From: Saltatorellus ferox | GTDB lineage: Bacteria > Planctomycetota > UBA1135 > GCA-002686595 | Assembly: GCA_007751475.1 (NCBI GenBank) | Contig: CP036434.1 | Span: 1,550,001 to 1,614,000 of the forward strand | Direction: 5' to 3' | Length of the DNA: 64,000 nucleotides | Part shown: piece by piece, positions 1 to 8,200 of the stretch | Numbering within the stretch: the stretch's first letter is position 1 | How the letters are laid out: every line of letters starts with the position of its first letter | The notes under the pieces: model-generated | What the model saw: only the letters and a program-made list of their open reading frames with translations | What the model was told of the DNA's origin: nothing | Database searches by the model: none | Program-made: the position numbers and the translations under genes

Positions 1-2
1 AG

Positions 3-788
3 TCGCGTGCGGATGCAGCGGCCATGACACACATGGGCCTCACCGGCCATCTCGCGACCCTGACCAGCCAGCAAGAGAACGACTTCGTCTTCGCGCTGGG
101 CGGCGTGAACAACCTGTGGATCGGCGGCTTCCAGAACACCGCTTCGGCGTCCTACGCCGAGCCCGCTGGCGGCTGGGAGTGGATCACGGGTGAGCCGTTC
201 GTCTACGCGAACTGGCTGCCGGGCGAGCCGAACAACTCGGGCGCCTTCGGAGCCGAGGACTACCTCGAACTCCTCCAGAGCGCTGGCTTCGGTGACACCT
301 GGAACGACGCCGCCCAGATGGAGCACCCGGCCGGCTTCCTCGTCGAGTTCGACTCGGACTCGCTGGGTACGAACTACTGCATGGCCAACGTCAACTCGAC
401 GGGTGCGATCGGTCGCATGTCCGCCTCGGGTTCCCTGACCGCGTCGAACAACGACGTGACGCTGACCGCCTCGGAGATCCCGCGGCTCTCGTTCGGCTTC
501 TTCATCACCAGCACGGTCGAGGGCTTCGTGATGAACCCCGGCGGAAGCTCGGGCAACCTCTGCCTCCTCGGCGCGATTGGCCGCTACGTGGGCCCCGGTC
601 AGATTCAGAACTCGGGTGTCGCAGGAGAAATCAATCTGCCGATCAACCTCGCGCAGACCCCGACCCCGACCGGATTCGTGTCCGTGCTGGCTGGCGACAC
701 CCGGAGCTTCCAGCTCTGGCACCGCGACTCGTCCGGCGGAACGCCGACGTCAAACTTCACGGATGGCCTGCGCTTGACGTTCAACTGA
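3..788 (+). CDS. secreted protein with C-type-lectin-like domain, 5' end cut by window edge
   Basis: The reading frame is open to the window edge, so the N-terminus (probably a signal peptide) lies outside. The visible part begins inside a C-type lectin fold: an A-rich helix, then GHLATLTSQQENDFV, WIGGF, WEWITGEPFVYANWLPGEPN and a late DTWNDA, which are the hallmarks of CTLD folds with the WND calcium/sugar-binding region. EPN (rather than QPD) usually goes with mannose-type ligands, but ligand choice is inference. After residue about 115 a second, Gly/Ser/Thr-rich beta domain follows and the protein ends in a tail (AGDTRSFQLWHRDSSGG ... LRLTFN) that resembles the end of the peroxidase at 46346. 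It is probably exported and may be a surface adhesin. Confidence is high for the lectin fold, low for the role. Confidence 0.8.
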   Translation, partial: SRADAAAMTHMGLTGHLATLTSQQENDFVFALGGVNNLWIGGFQNTASASYAEPAGGWEWITGEPFVYANWLPGEPNNSGAFGAEDYLELLQSAGFGDTWNDAAQMEHPAGFLVEFDSDSLGTNYCMANVNSTGAIGRMSASGSLTASNNDVTLTASEIPRLSFGFFITSTVEGFVMNPGGSSGNLCLLGAIGRYVGPGQIQNSGVAGEINLPINLAQTPTPTGFVSVLAGDTRSFQLWHRDSSGGTPTSNFTDGLRLTFN

Positions 789-820
789 GCCCGGGCTCGA
801 GCCAGCGCTTGCGCTCGAGG

Positions 821-851
821 CGGCGGCGGGGGAGGCGGTCCCTCGCCGCCG
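821..851. terminator. hairpin between convergent genes
   Basis: CGGCGGCG (821-828) pairs with CGCCGCCG (844-851), and five more pairs (829-833 with 839-843, one G-T) extend the stem, leaving a 5-nt loop. It sits between the end of the lectin-like gene and the end of the oppositely oriented peptidase gene. No T-tract follows, so it would act as a bidirectional stem or a processing barrier. Confidence 0.45.
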
Positions 852-864
852 CTCTCGTTGTCGC

Positions 865-2166
865 CTACTTGATCAGATTCGGGTAGAGATCGTTCGCGAG
901 GGACGCGACGGCGGCAGACAGAGCGCTTCGTTCTCGGCTCGCGAGGTCGGTGGCCACCTCGCGGATGTCGCGCTCATCGAGCAATCGATGGCGATGGGCT
1001 TCCCGCAGTGCGTCGATCAGGACGCGCACGGCCTGCTTTCCGTCCTTGGCACCTTCCGCCTCGGCGAGTCGTGCTTCCAGCTGAACCCAGCGCGCTTCGA
1101 TCGCTGTGTGATAGTCTTTGGCGGCGGTCCGCGCCATTTCGAGGGCCATGCTCAGGGCACTCGACGCCGGCGCCTCGAAGTGCGGCTTCACGCCAATACC
1201 CTCCCAGTTCGTCCCCGTGATCGGATTGATCGCCCGCCCGATGGGAATGAAGATCTCCAGGGTCGAGTCGATCGGGAACAGGTCGCCTGGATTCGCGCCG
1301 CCCCGCGTCGTTTCTCCCACGAGCGTGCCTCGCTTCTGGGTTCGCAGGTTGTAGCTGAATTCCTCCGCGGCCGAGAACGTCTCGGGCCCGGTGAGTACGA
1401 ACACGGGAACCTCCACCAGCTTCGGTCCTGGCACGTCCGGAAGGGTCCAGTAGTCCTCGGTCCGGTCTCCCTCGCGGTAGTAGAAGCTGTTCAGGTGGGT
1501 GGGCTCCTCGAAGAGGAAAGAGGAGAGGAAGTGGACCATCCCGGGGTGCCCGCCGCCGTTCTTCCGGAGGTCGAAGATCAGGGCGTCCGAGTTCGCGAGG
1601 AAGCCCATGGCGGCCGTCGCCGTGGCCATGGCATCGGAGGGAGCCGCGAAGTAGCGCAGGTCCACGTAGCCCACGTTGCCCTCGAGGCGCTCCACGCGCT
1701 CGAACCCGAAGTTCTGCTGGCGGCCTGCCTCACGCCGCGTGAATCGCTCGCGAGCCGGGAGCGCCGGGTGCCTGGAAGGCGTGGCCTCCACCGGGCGACG
1801 CAGGCGCACGAGCAAGTGCTGGTCGTTGCCCACCTCCTGGAGGATTTCCGTCAAGCGCGCTGCAAGTGCTTCCCTGTCCGCCATCCCCTGAAACGCGCCC
1901 TCGAGCGTCAGGGCTCGAAGGTGCTTCGCGCATTTCGTCGCCGTCTCCGGAAAGACGTACTTCTCCTCGAGGAGCGTGCACACGCGATCGATCACGGCGG
2001 CCCGTCGATCCGCCGTGAGAGTCTCGGACTGCGCCGCCGCCGTTCCCGCACATCCAACGAGACAGAGTGCCGGGGCGAGGACGGAGCCCAGCAAGGAGCC
2101 GAATGGGGAGCCGAACAGGGAGCCAGAGGTCAGGCAAAGGACCGTGCTCTGAAGAAGGTGGCGCAT
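865..2166 (-). CDS. S41 family (IRBP/tail-specific protease-like) peptidase lipoprotein
   Basis: About 433 residues. The N-terminus is hydrophobic and ends in the lipobox LVGC (Cys39 when started at 2166), so the mature protein is probably lipid-anchored in the periplasm. Next comes an S41 N-terminal helical domain (AVIDRVCTLLEEKYVFPE), then the S41 catalytic core: YVDLRYF, LIFDLRKNGGGHPGM and TGPETFSAAEEFSYNL, where the Ser of TFSAAEEF is the expected nucleophile, followed by GTLVGETTRGGANPG. This matches the IRBP-like branch, which lacks a PDZ domain; none is seen here. Substrate is unknown. An in-frame ATG at 2220 would add 18 residues ahead of the signal peptide; 2166 was chosen because it gives a normal signal length. 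The gene converges on the lectin-like gene and diverges from the DUF2254 gene. Confidence 0.85.
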   Translation of the reverse strand: MRHLLQSTVLCLTSGSLFGSPFGSLLGSVLAPALCLVGCAGTAAAQSETLTADRRAAVIDRVCTLLEEKYVFPETATKCAKHLRALTLEGAFQGMADREALAARLTEILQEVGNDQHLLVRLRRPVEATPSRHPALPARERFTRREAGRQQNFGFERVERLEGNVGYVDLRYFAAPSDAMATATAAMGFLANSDALIFDLRKNGGGHPGMVHFLSSFLFEEPTHLNSFYYREGDRTEDYWTLPDVPGPKLVEVPVFVLTGPETFSAAEEFSYNLRTQKRGTLVGETTRGGANPGDLFPIDSTLEIFIPIGRAINPITGTNWEGIGVKPHFEAPASSALSMALEMARTAAKDYHTAIEARWVQLEARLAEAEGAKDGKQAVRVLIDALREAHRHRLLDERDIREVATDLASRERSALSAAVASLANDLYPNLIK

Positions 2167-2283
2167 GGCAGAAGGAGGTCGACGGAAGTCGTGAGTCGGG
2201 GCTGACCGAGACCCCGTCATGGTAGAACACTGGCTTCACTCCCGGCTTACTCCGACTTTAGTCCCTGTCGCTCTCCTCCTCCG

Positions 2284-3633
2284 ATGAATCGTCTGAAGGA
2301 CCTCGGTCTGCAAACCATCAACAGTCTGTGGTTCTTTCCGGCGGTCCTCACGGTGCTACTGGCCACGCTCGCGATCGGATCCGTCGCCTTCGACCTCTGG
2401 CTCGACGGCCGCGATGGCTTCTCGGGCTCCGACTCCTTGCCGTGGGTCTTCAGCTCGTCTCCCGAGGGAGCGAGGTCGATGCTCGGCACCATCGCAGGGG
2501 CGCTCATCACGGCCGCAGGCGTGACCTTCTCCGGCGTGCTCGTGGCCCTCTCCATCGCATCGAGCCAGTACACGTCTCGCATCCTGTCGTCGTTCGTCGC
2601 AGACCGGCTCAATCAGTTCACGGTCGGACTCATCGTCGGCGCCTTCGTCTATTGCCTGGTGGTGATGCGAACCATCGGCGTGGAGGGGGAGTCGTTCGTC
2701 CCGGAGATCGCGGTCTCGCTCGCCATCCTGCTCGGCGCCGGCGCGGTCTGCATGCTCGTTCTCTTCGTTCACAGCGTGGCGCGCGCGATTCAGGCGAGCG
2801 AGATCCTTCAGAGGATCACGACGGACACGATCCACTCTTTGAATGCGGTGCTGCCCGAGGAGACAGAGGCGGCTGGCGCCTACCCTGTCTTCGAACCCGA
2901 AGCGGTGGCGAAGCCCTTCGACGACGCCTCCTGGCAGACGGTCAAGTCGAAGAAGTCCGGCTACCTTCGGACCGTGGACTTCGGTCACCTGCTGCGCATC
3001 GCCACCCGATTCGACGTCATCGTGCGCATGGAGCGATCCATTGGATCGTTCGTGCACGACGACACGCCCATGCTGTCGTTCCTCTCCGCTGGGAACCTCT
3101 CCGAAGACGAGCAGGCGGATCTCGCCCGCGAACTGCGGGGGACCCACACGGTCGGGAGCTTCCGCACGGTGGGGCAGGATCCGGCCTTCGGAATCCGCCA
3201 GATCGTCGATATCGCTCTTCGCGCTCTGTCGCCAGGGGTCAACGACACGACCACCGCCGTCATGGCCATCGAGCGGATCACGGAGGTCCTTCTCTGCGCG
3301 TCGCGGCGTCCGCAGCCAAGCCTCTATCGCTATGCGGACGGCCAGCTTCGGCTCTGTATCCTTCGCCACGATCTCGGGTCGATCACGGCGCTCGGCTACG
3401 ATCAGATCTACGAGAGCGCGCGGGGCAATCAGGCCGCGATCCTCGCGCTGATTCGGGGCTGGGTGGAACTCGCGCGCGTGCACTCGAACGGCCCGATGGC
3501 GGAGCACCTCGACGGTCTGCTTCGAAGGGTGCACCGGGACACGGAGAACGAGCGCGGTCTGCTCGATGGGGATTGGCCTGTCGTCCTGGCGGAGTCGGAT
3601 CGGCTCCGTGCGCTTCTGGGACAAGCGGGATGA
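2284..3633 (+). CDS. DUF2254 membrane protein
   Basis: 449 residues, matching the DUF2254 family of predicted inner-membrane proteins. Four membrane segments lie in the first third: about residues 17-40, 66-91, 111-131 and 138-165. The conserved stretch between segments 2 and 3 (SGVLVALSIASSQYTSR) is typical of the family. The rest is a soluble domain (VDFGHLLRIATRFDVIVRM ... FGIRQIVDIALRALSPGVND) that is also conserved. The function of the family is not established. Its TGA stop overlaps the ATG of the following hydrolase (ATGA), so the two are likely translated together. It is divergent from the S41 peptidase with a 117-bp spacer. Confidence 0.85.
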   Translation: MNRLKDLGLQTINSLWFFPAVLTVLLATLAIGSVAFDLWLDGRDGFSGSDSLPWVFSSSPEGARSMLGTIAGALITAAGVTFSGVLVALSIASSQYTSRILSSFVADRLNQFTVGLIVGAFVYCLVVMRTIGVEGESFVPEIAVSLAILLGAGAVCMLVLFVHSVARAIQASEILQRITTDTIHSLNAVLPEETEAAGAYPVFEPEAVAKPFDDASWQTVKSKKSGYLRTVDFGHLLRIATRFDVIVRMERSIGSFVHDDTPMLSFLSAGNLSEDEQADLARELRGTHTVGSFRTVGQDPAFGIRQIVDIALRALSPGVNDTTTAVMAIERITEVLLCASRRPQPSLYRYADGQLRLCILRHDLGSITALGYDQIYESARGNQAAILALIRGWVELARVHSNGPMAEHLDGLLRRVHRDTENERGLLDGDWPVVLAESDRLRALLGQAG

Positions 3634-4592
3634 TCGAACTCCCGCCGACGATCCTCGATCGGCGCGAGGAGTTTGCGCGCCGGTTTCGGGCCCTGAGCCA
3701 CGGTGCGCTCCTTTCGCCAAGCGCGTCCGGGCCCCTGCGCGCCGTCGAGATACCGGGGCCGGACGATTTCGTGCGGTCGTCGGAGGTCGCGTCCCCGGAG
3801 CGGGCCGCGACGCAGCCGGCCACGCGGCACACGACGCTCATCGTTCCCGGCCTCCTCGGGGATTCGTTCCGTTCCCTGGTGGCGCCGTTCCTCTGCGCGC
3901 GAGAGTGGCTGAACGAGGAGGGCTACGACGTTCGCGTGGTCTGGCTCAACGGTCGCCGGGGCGCGGCCTTCAACGGAGATCTCCTCCGGCGAAGAGTGCG
4001 CGAGGTCTCGGAGGAGGTCGGCGGGCCCTTGAACCTCATCGGCTACTCCAAGGGCGCCGCCGACGCCGTGTACATGCTCGGGAAGTACGGCGATTGCGAC
4101 GGAGCCGTGCGTTCGCTGATCTCCCTCGCGGGCGTGGTGCAAGGGACGCCGCTGGCCGAGAGCACATCACGTCTGGCGAAGCTGGCGCTGCGCTACCTGC
4201 CGCTCCCCGGACTCGGTTTCGGGGACGGGCTGGCGCTCCGCGATCTCTCCCGAGAGCACCTGGCAAGCTGGTGGGCTGGCCGCGCGCTGCCGCATTCCAT
4301 TCGTTACGCGTCGGTGCTCGCCGTGCCCGAGCCGGAGCGAGTTTCGCGGGTGCTCCAGCCAGGTTGGAGACGGCTGTCGGAGGTCGATCCGCGCAACGAT
4401 TCCCAGGTGCTGGCGCCCGATTCGCTGCTGCCAGGCTCCGAGCTGCTCGCGATCATCAACGCGGACCACTGGGCAGCGGCGCTGCCCATCCAGGAGCGCA
4501 TGCCGTGGGTCGCGAAGCACTTCGTCACCCGCAACGACTTCCCGCGGCATGCGCTACTCCGATCGATGATCGACCACGTGAGCGATCTGTAG
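3630..4592 (+). CDS. alpha/beta hydrolase
   Basis: 320 residues. A classic alpha/beta-hydrolase order is visible: an oxyanion-strand region TTLIVPGLLGD, a nucleophile elbow GYSKG (Ser140), and a late acid/His region with INADHWAAALP, whose His is the likely catalytic one. SKG instead of SMG is an uncommon elbow but keeps G-x-S-x-G. There is no signal peptide, so it is probably cytoplasmic. The start ATG overlaps the stop of the DUF2254 gene by 4 bp, giving strong evidence for the start and for a two-gene operon. Substrate cannot be inferred; ester or lipid hydrolysis is the general family chemistry. Confidence 0.8.
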   Translation: MIELPPTILDRREEFARRFRALSHGALLSPSASGPLRAVEIPGPDDFVRSSEVASPERAATQPATRHTTLIVPGLLGDSFRSLVAPFLCAREWLNEEGYDVRVVWLNGRRGAAFNGDLLRRRVREVSEEVGGPLNLIGYSKGAADAVYMLGKYGDCDGAVRSLISLAGVVQGTPLAESTSRLAKLALRYLPLPGLGFGDGLALRDLSREHLASWWAGRALPHSIRYASVLAVPEPERVSRVLQPGWRRLSEVDPRNDSQVLAPDSLLPGSELLAIINADHWAAALPIQERMPWVAKHFVTRNDFPRHALLRSMIDHVSDL

Positions 4593-4816
4593 CCTTCGGA
4601 TCGACGTGTGAACTGGCAGGCGAAGCGATCCCCGTGGGAGCGCCCGACGGCTGCGCCCTGCGGATTATTAAGATTCGTGCCTTACCGGGACTTCCGTGAT
4701 TTGAAGATCAAGGGTTTGCAAAGATCGGCCTATAGTTAGATCAAGAGACGCGCGTCAGGTCTGGTGCGCACCTTGTCCTCTCGATCGTCCCCCGCGTCCG
4801 CACGCCCAGACCCGCC

Positions 4817-5020
4817 ATGAAGTTCCTCCTCAACAACGCGCTCGAAATCGCTGGCATCGCCCTCCTCGCCGGATTCTGCGTGCAGTGGACGTTCATGGGA
4901 GTCGAGACGCCTGCGGAGGGCTTCGCCGAGATGAAGCGCGCTGCGCTCGTGGTCGATGCCAGCGGCCCCGCGCCAGCACCGGTCTGGCTCAGCGGCTCGC
5001 GCGTGGCTCTCGCTGACTGA
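4817..5020 (+). CDS. small putative membrane protein
   Basis: 67 codons from an ATG. The first half (LEIAGIALLAGFCVQWTFMG) can form one membrane helix; the rest is Ala/Pro/Val-rich with no motif. I do not recognise it. It is preceded by 224 bp without a gene, including an AT-rich patch at about 4660-4745 (TATAGT at 4731-4736) that could hold a promoter. No clear ribosome-binding site is seen. It may be real or a chance frame. Confidence 0.35.
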   Translation: MKFLLNNALEIAGIALLAGFCVQWTFMGVETPAEGFAEMKRAALVVDASGPAPAPVWLSGSRVALAD

Positions 5021-5177
5021 TCCCGCTGACTGGTTTATCGGGGCAGACAGGCTGGTGAACCTCGCTCGGCTCGCCGAGCGGCTTCAGAACCTTGGTGTCA
5101 CGGAAGAATGGCGTCCCGCCCCGGGGCGCTTTCTTCGTCTCTGGGCGCTCGGTGGCGTTCCTTGACGGGTCCGTGAT

Positions 5178-5228
5178 GGGGGAGTGTCCACGGATTGTAT
5201 ACCCTGGGTGACCAAATGGTGGACACTC
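5178..5228 (+). promoter_or_regulatory. 10-bp inverted repeat over the RBS and start of the kinase/sigma-54 regulator
   Basis: GAGTGTCCAC (5182-5191) and GTGGACACTC (5219-5228) are perfect inverted copies with a 27-bp spacer. The left arm overlaps the purine-rich GGGGGAG (5178-5184) that would serve the TTG start at 5195; the right arm lies just past the alternative ATG at 5216. In DNA it looks like an operator dyad; in RNA the stem would hide the ribosome-binding site. Either could give autoregulation. The pairing is seen; the role is inferred. Confidence 0.45.
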
Positions 5229-8200
5229 GGCATCTCTCGACGGAAGCGGATCAGCTCGGGCTCCAGAGCGACGCCGTGGAGGCGCTGGGCGAGGGAGCCT
5301 TCGGGCCGGTACTTCGCCTCCGGCGGGCCGGCGGCGACCTCGTTCTGCGCTGGCTGGACCGGGCGGAGAGCCTGCTCCCGCTCGTGGGCATCCTCGGCCG
5401 TTCGAGGCATGCCGCGCTCGTGCTCCCGTCGCGCATGGGGCTCGACCTCCGCGGCCGGGCATGGGTCGCGCGTCCGTACTGCGAGGGGGCCACGCTGGAG
5501 GAGCATCGCCCGCCCGCGGAGGACCCTCGATGGCCCGATCTCGTCCGGCAGTGGCTCGAGGCCCTGGATGCCCTCCATGCGGGCGACTGGCTTCAACGGG
5601 ATGTGAAGGCCTCGAACCTGCTCGTGGGTCCGGAGGGCGCGAAGCTGTTCGATCTCGACCTCGCCGCCGAGGTCACCAGCGGAGGGGGCTTCGGCTCGTC
5701 CGCGGGGACGCGCCGCTGGCTCGCCCCCGAGGTTCTCGCCGGGGAGCCCGCCGAGGCGCGCTCGGACCTCTTCGCCCTCGGCGTCGCCGTGGCCCGCGCG
5801 CTGCTCGGGAACGGTTCGGAGCACTTCACCGAGACCTTCCCGAGCCGCGACTTCTGGACCGCGAGCCGCCTGGATCCGACGGCCTTGCCGGTGTCGCTAC
5901 GCGGCCTCGTTCAGGCGCTCGTCGAGCGTGATCCGGCCGCGCGGCCAGCGTCCGCGATGGCCGCTATCGCCCTGCTCCCGGGCGGCCAGCCCGTGGACGG
6001 TACGCTCGCGCCGCCGCCGCTGCTCGGTCGTGCCGAGGCCCTGATGGAGCGCGCACGCGTCAGCTCCGGTCGCGGAGAGAGCTTCGTATTGATCACGGAA
6101 GATCCGAGCGATCAGGAGGACGTGCTCCCCGTGCTCGGAGCCGCGGCGGCGCTCGAAGGGCGCTCTTTCGCACTGATCGAGCATGCCTCCGAGGAGCGCG
6201 ACCTGTTGCTCGCGGGAAGCACCAGCGTCGAGCCCGAGGTGCGCGGCCTCTTCGTTCGGCTGGAGGGGAGCGCGGACGGCGCGATCCTGGCCGAGGCGCT
6301 CGTCGAGGCGTCTGCCGGGAGGACCGGTCCGGTCATCGCCGTCGTGACCCGCGAGCAAGCGCGCGCCGTGGAGCTGGCCCTTGGATCGGAGGGGGTCGAC
6401 GGCGTGGTGTGGCATTCCCTCGAAGGGGTGCCGCTCGAGGGCCTGACGGGGCACCTGGCGAGCCAGGCGGCGCTTTCGGCCCACGGAGTCATCGAGGCCC
6501 TTGCGCTGGACCTCCACGCGCGCTCGGGGGGCCGGCAGTCGGTCCTGGAGGCAGCCCTCGCTCGAGCCGTGCCACTCGGCGTCGCACAGCACTTGACCGA
6601 TGGCTGGGTGCTTCAGCGCGATCGCTGGCCAGAAGATCTTCCCGCGGATCTGCCTCTGGATCCTACTCCTGGGCCCATCGACCGCCGAGCCCCGGCCAGG
6701 GCGCAGGAGCCCGAGGCCGTTCCTTTCGAAAGCGTGGAGGCGCTGCGTCGCGAGGGGCGCCTGGCGGCCGCTCGATCCCACGCGGACCGCTTCGAGCAAG
6801 CGCACGCGCCGCTCGCCAGCGAGATGGCGGTCCGGCTCGGCCTGCTGCGCGCGCGGCTGGAGCTGGCGGAAGGGGCGTTCGAAGCGGCCGCCCTTCGACT
6901 GTCGACGCTCGAGGCCAGTACCGGCGATGCCCCCGAAGGCGCGCTCCACGGCGTCCGCCTGCTGCGGGCCGACGCCGCGCAGCGCCTCGGCGATCACGCT
7001 CTGGCGCTCACCATCTACTCGGACCTCGAAGCCCATGCCGTCGACGCCGACGTTCTTCTCGGTGCGCGAGTCGGCGCTGCGCATCTCGACCTGCTGTCCG
7101 GCGCGTTCGAGACCGTCCTGGAGAAACTTCAGGGCGAGGCCTCGGTCGAGGCGAGCGCCGAGGTCCGGGGCGCCATGCACAACCTGCGCGGCGGAGCGCT
7201 CGTGCGGCTCGGGCGCGGCGACGACGCCCGGGCCGAGTTCGACGATGCGCTCGCGCTCGGCCTCGCGTCCGGGGATCCCGGCCTCGCTGCGCGCGCGCTC
7301 CTGAATCGCGCCGTGGTCGATCGCGGCCTGGGGCGATTCGCGGAGGCCGAAGCGAGCCTGGAGGAGGCGGACGCTCTGGTCAGGCCCACCGATCTGCTCG
7401 GCGTTCGCGCGCTCGTCACGCACAACCTCGGAACGCTGCTCCGGGACCGCGGCGATCTTCGGCGTGCACGCCTTTCCCTGGAGCGCGCGCTTCGTCTTCG
7501 GCGTCGAGCGGGCGATGAGTACGGCATCGCGACCACGTTCGGAAGCCTGGCCCTGCTGGACCTCGAGCAGGGCGTCCTCGGCCGAGCCTCCGTCCACCTG
7601 GCCGAGGCCGAGGCGCTCCTCGCGGCGGGCGGGCACGGGGCGGAGCGCGCGGTGATCGAAGTTCACCGGGAGATGGTGGCCGCCGCCCTCGGCGATGCGT
7701 CTTCGGGCGGCGCCGAGAACGACGCCGAGGACGACGCGCCGGTCCGGTCCTTGGCGGAGGCGCGTCTCAGGGCGCTCCGTGCCCATGCGCACGGGACCCA
7801 TTCGGCCGGTTCCCGTTCGTTTGGGGGTGCGAAGCTCGCCCGTGAAGCCCTGGGCGCCGCGCTCTCCGACGCGACGGTATCGGGTGGGGTGGCAGAGCGA
7901 TTCCGATGCGTGAGCCTCGCCCACGCCCTGGAGCCCCGAGGGCCTCGTCGAGAAGAGCTGGCCGAGGAACTCCGGGAGCTGGCGACGGTGCTCGGACCCG
8001 CACGGGTTCGCGAGGCTCGCTTCCGAACGGCCGACGCGCCCGCCTTGGGCGAGCTGTCGGAGTTCTGCGAGGGCTTCGAGCGCGAGGGCCGCATCGACCT
8101 CGAGTGGGGGGCGTCCCGCGTCCTGGCAGCGACGGCGCGCGGGCCCGAAGTCGCGAGCGTCCGCCGACGTGCTGCGCGGCGGGCGGAACAGCTCGGGGTC

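Noticed and set aside
5150..5175. sigma-54 promoter (TGGC...TTGA) before the large regulator
   Set aside because: The -24 GG is there but the -12 GC is not at the required spacing.
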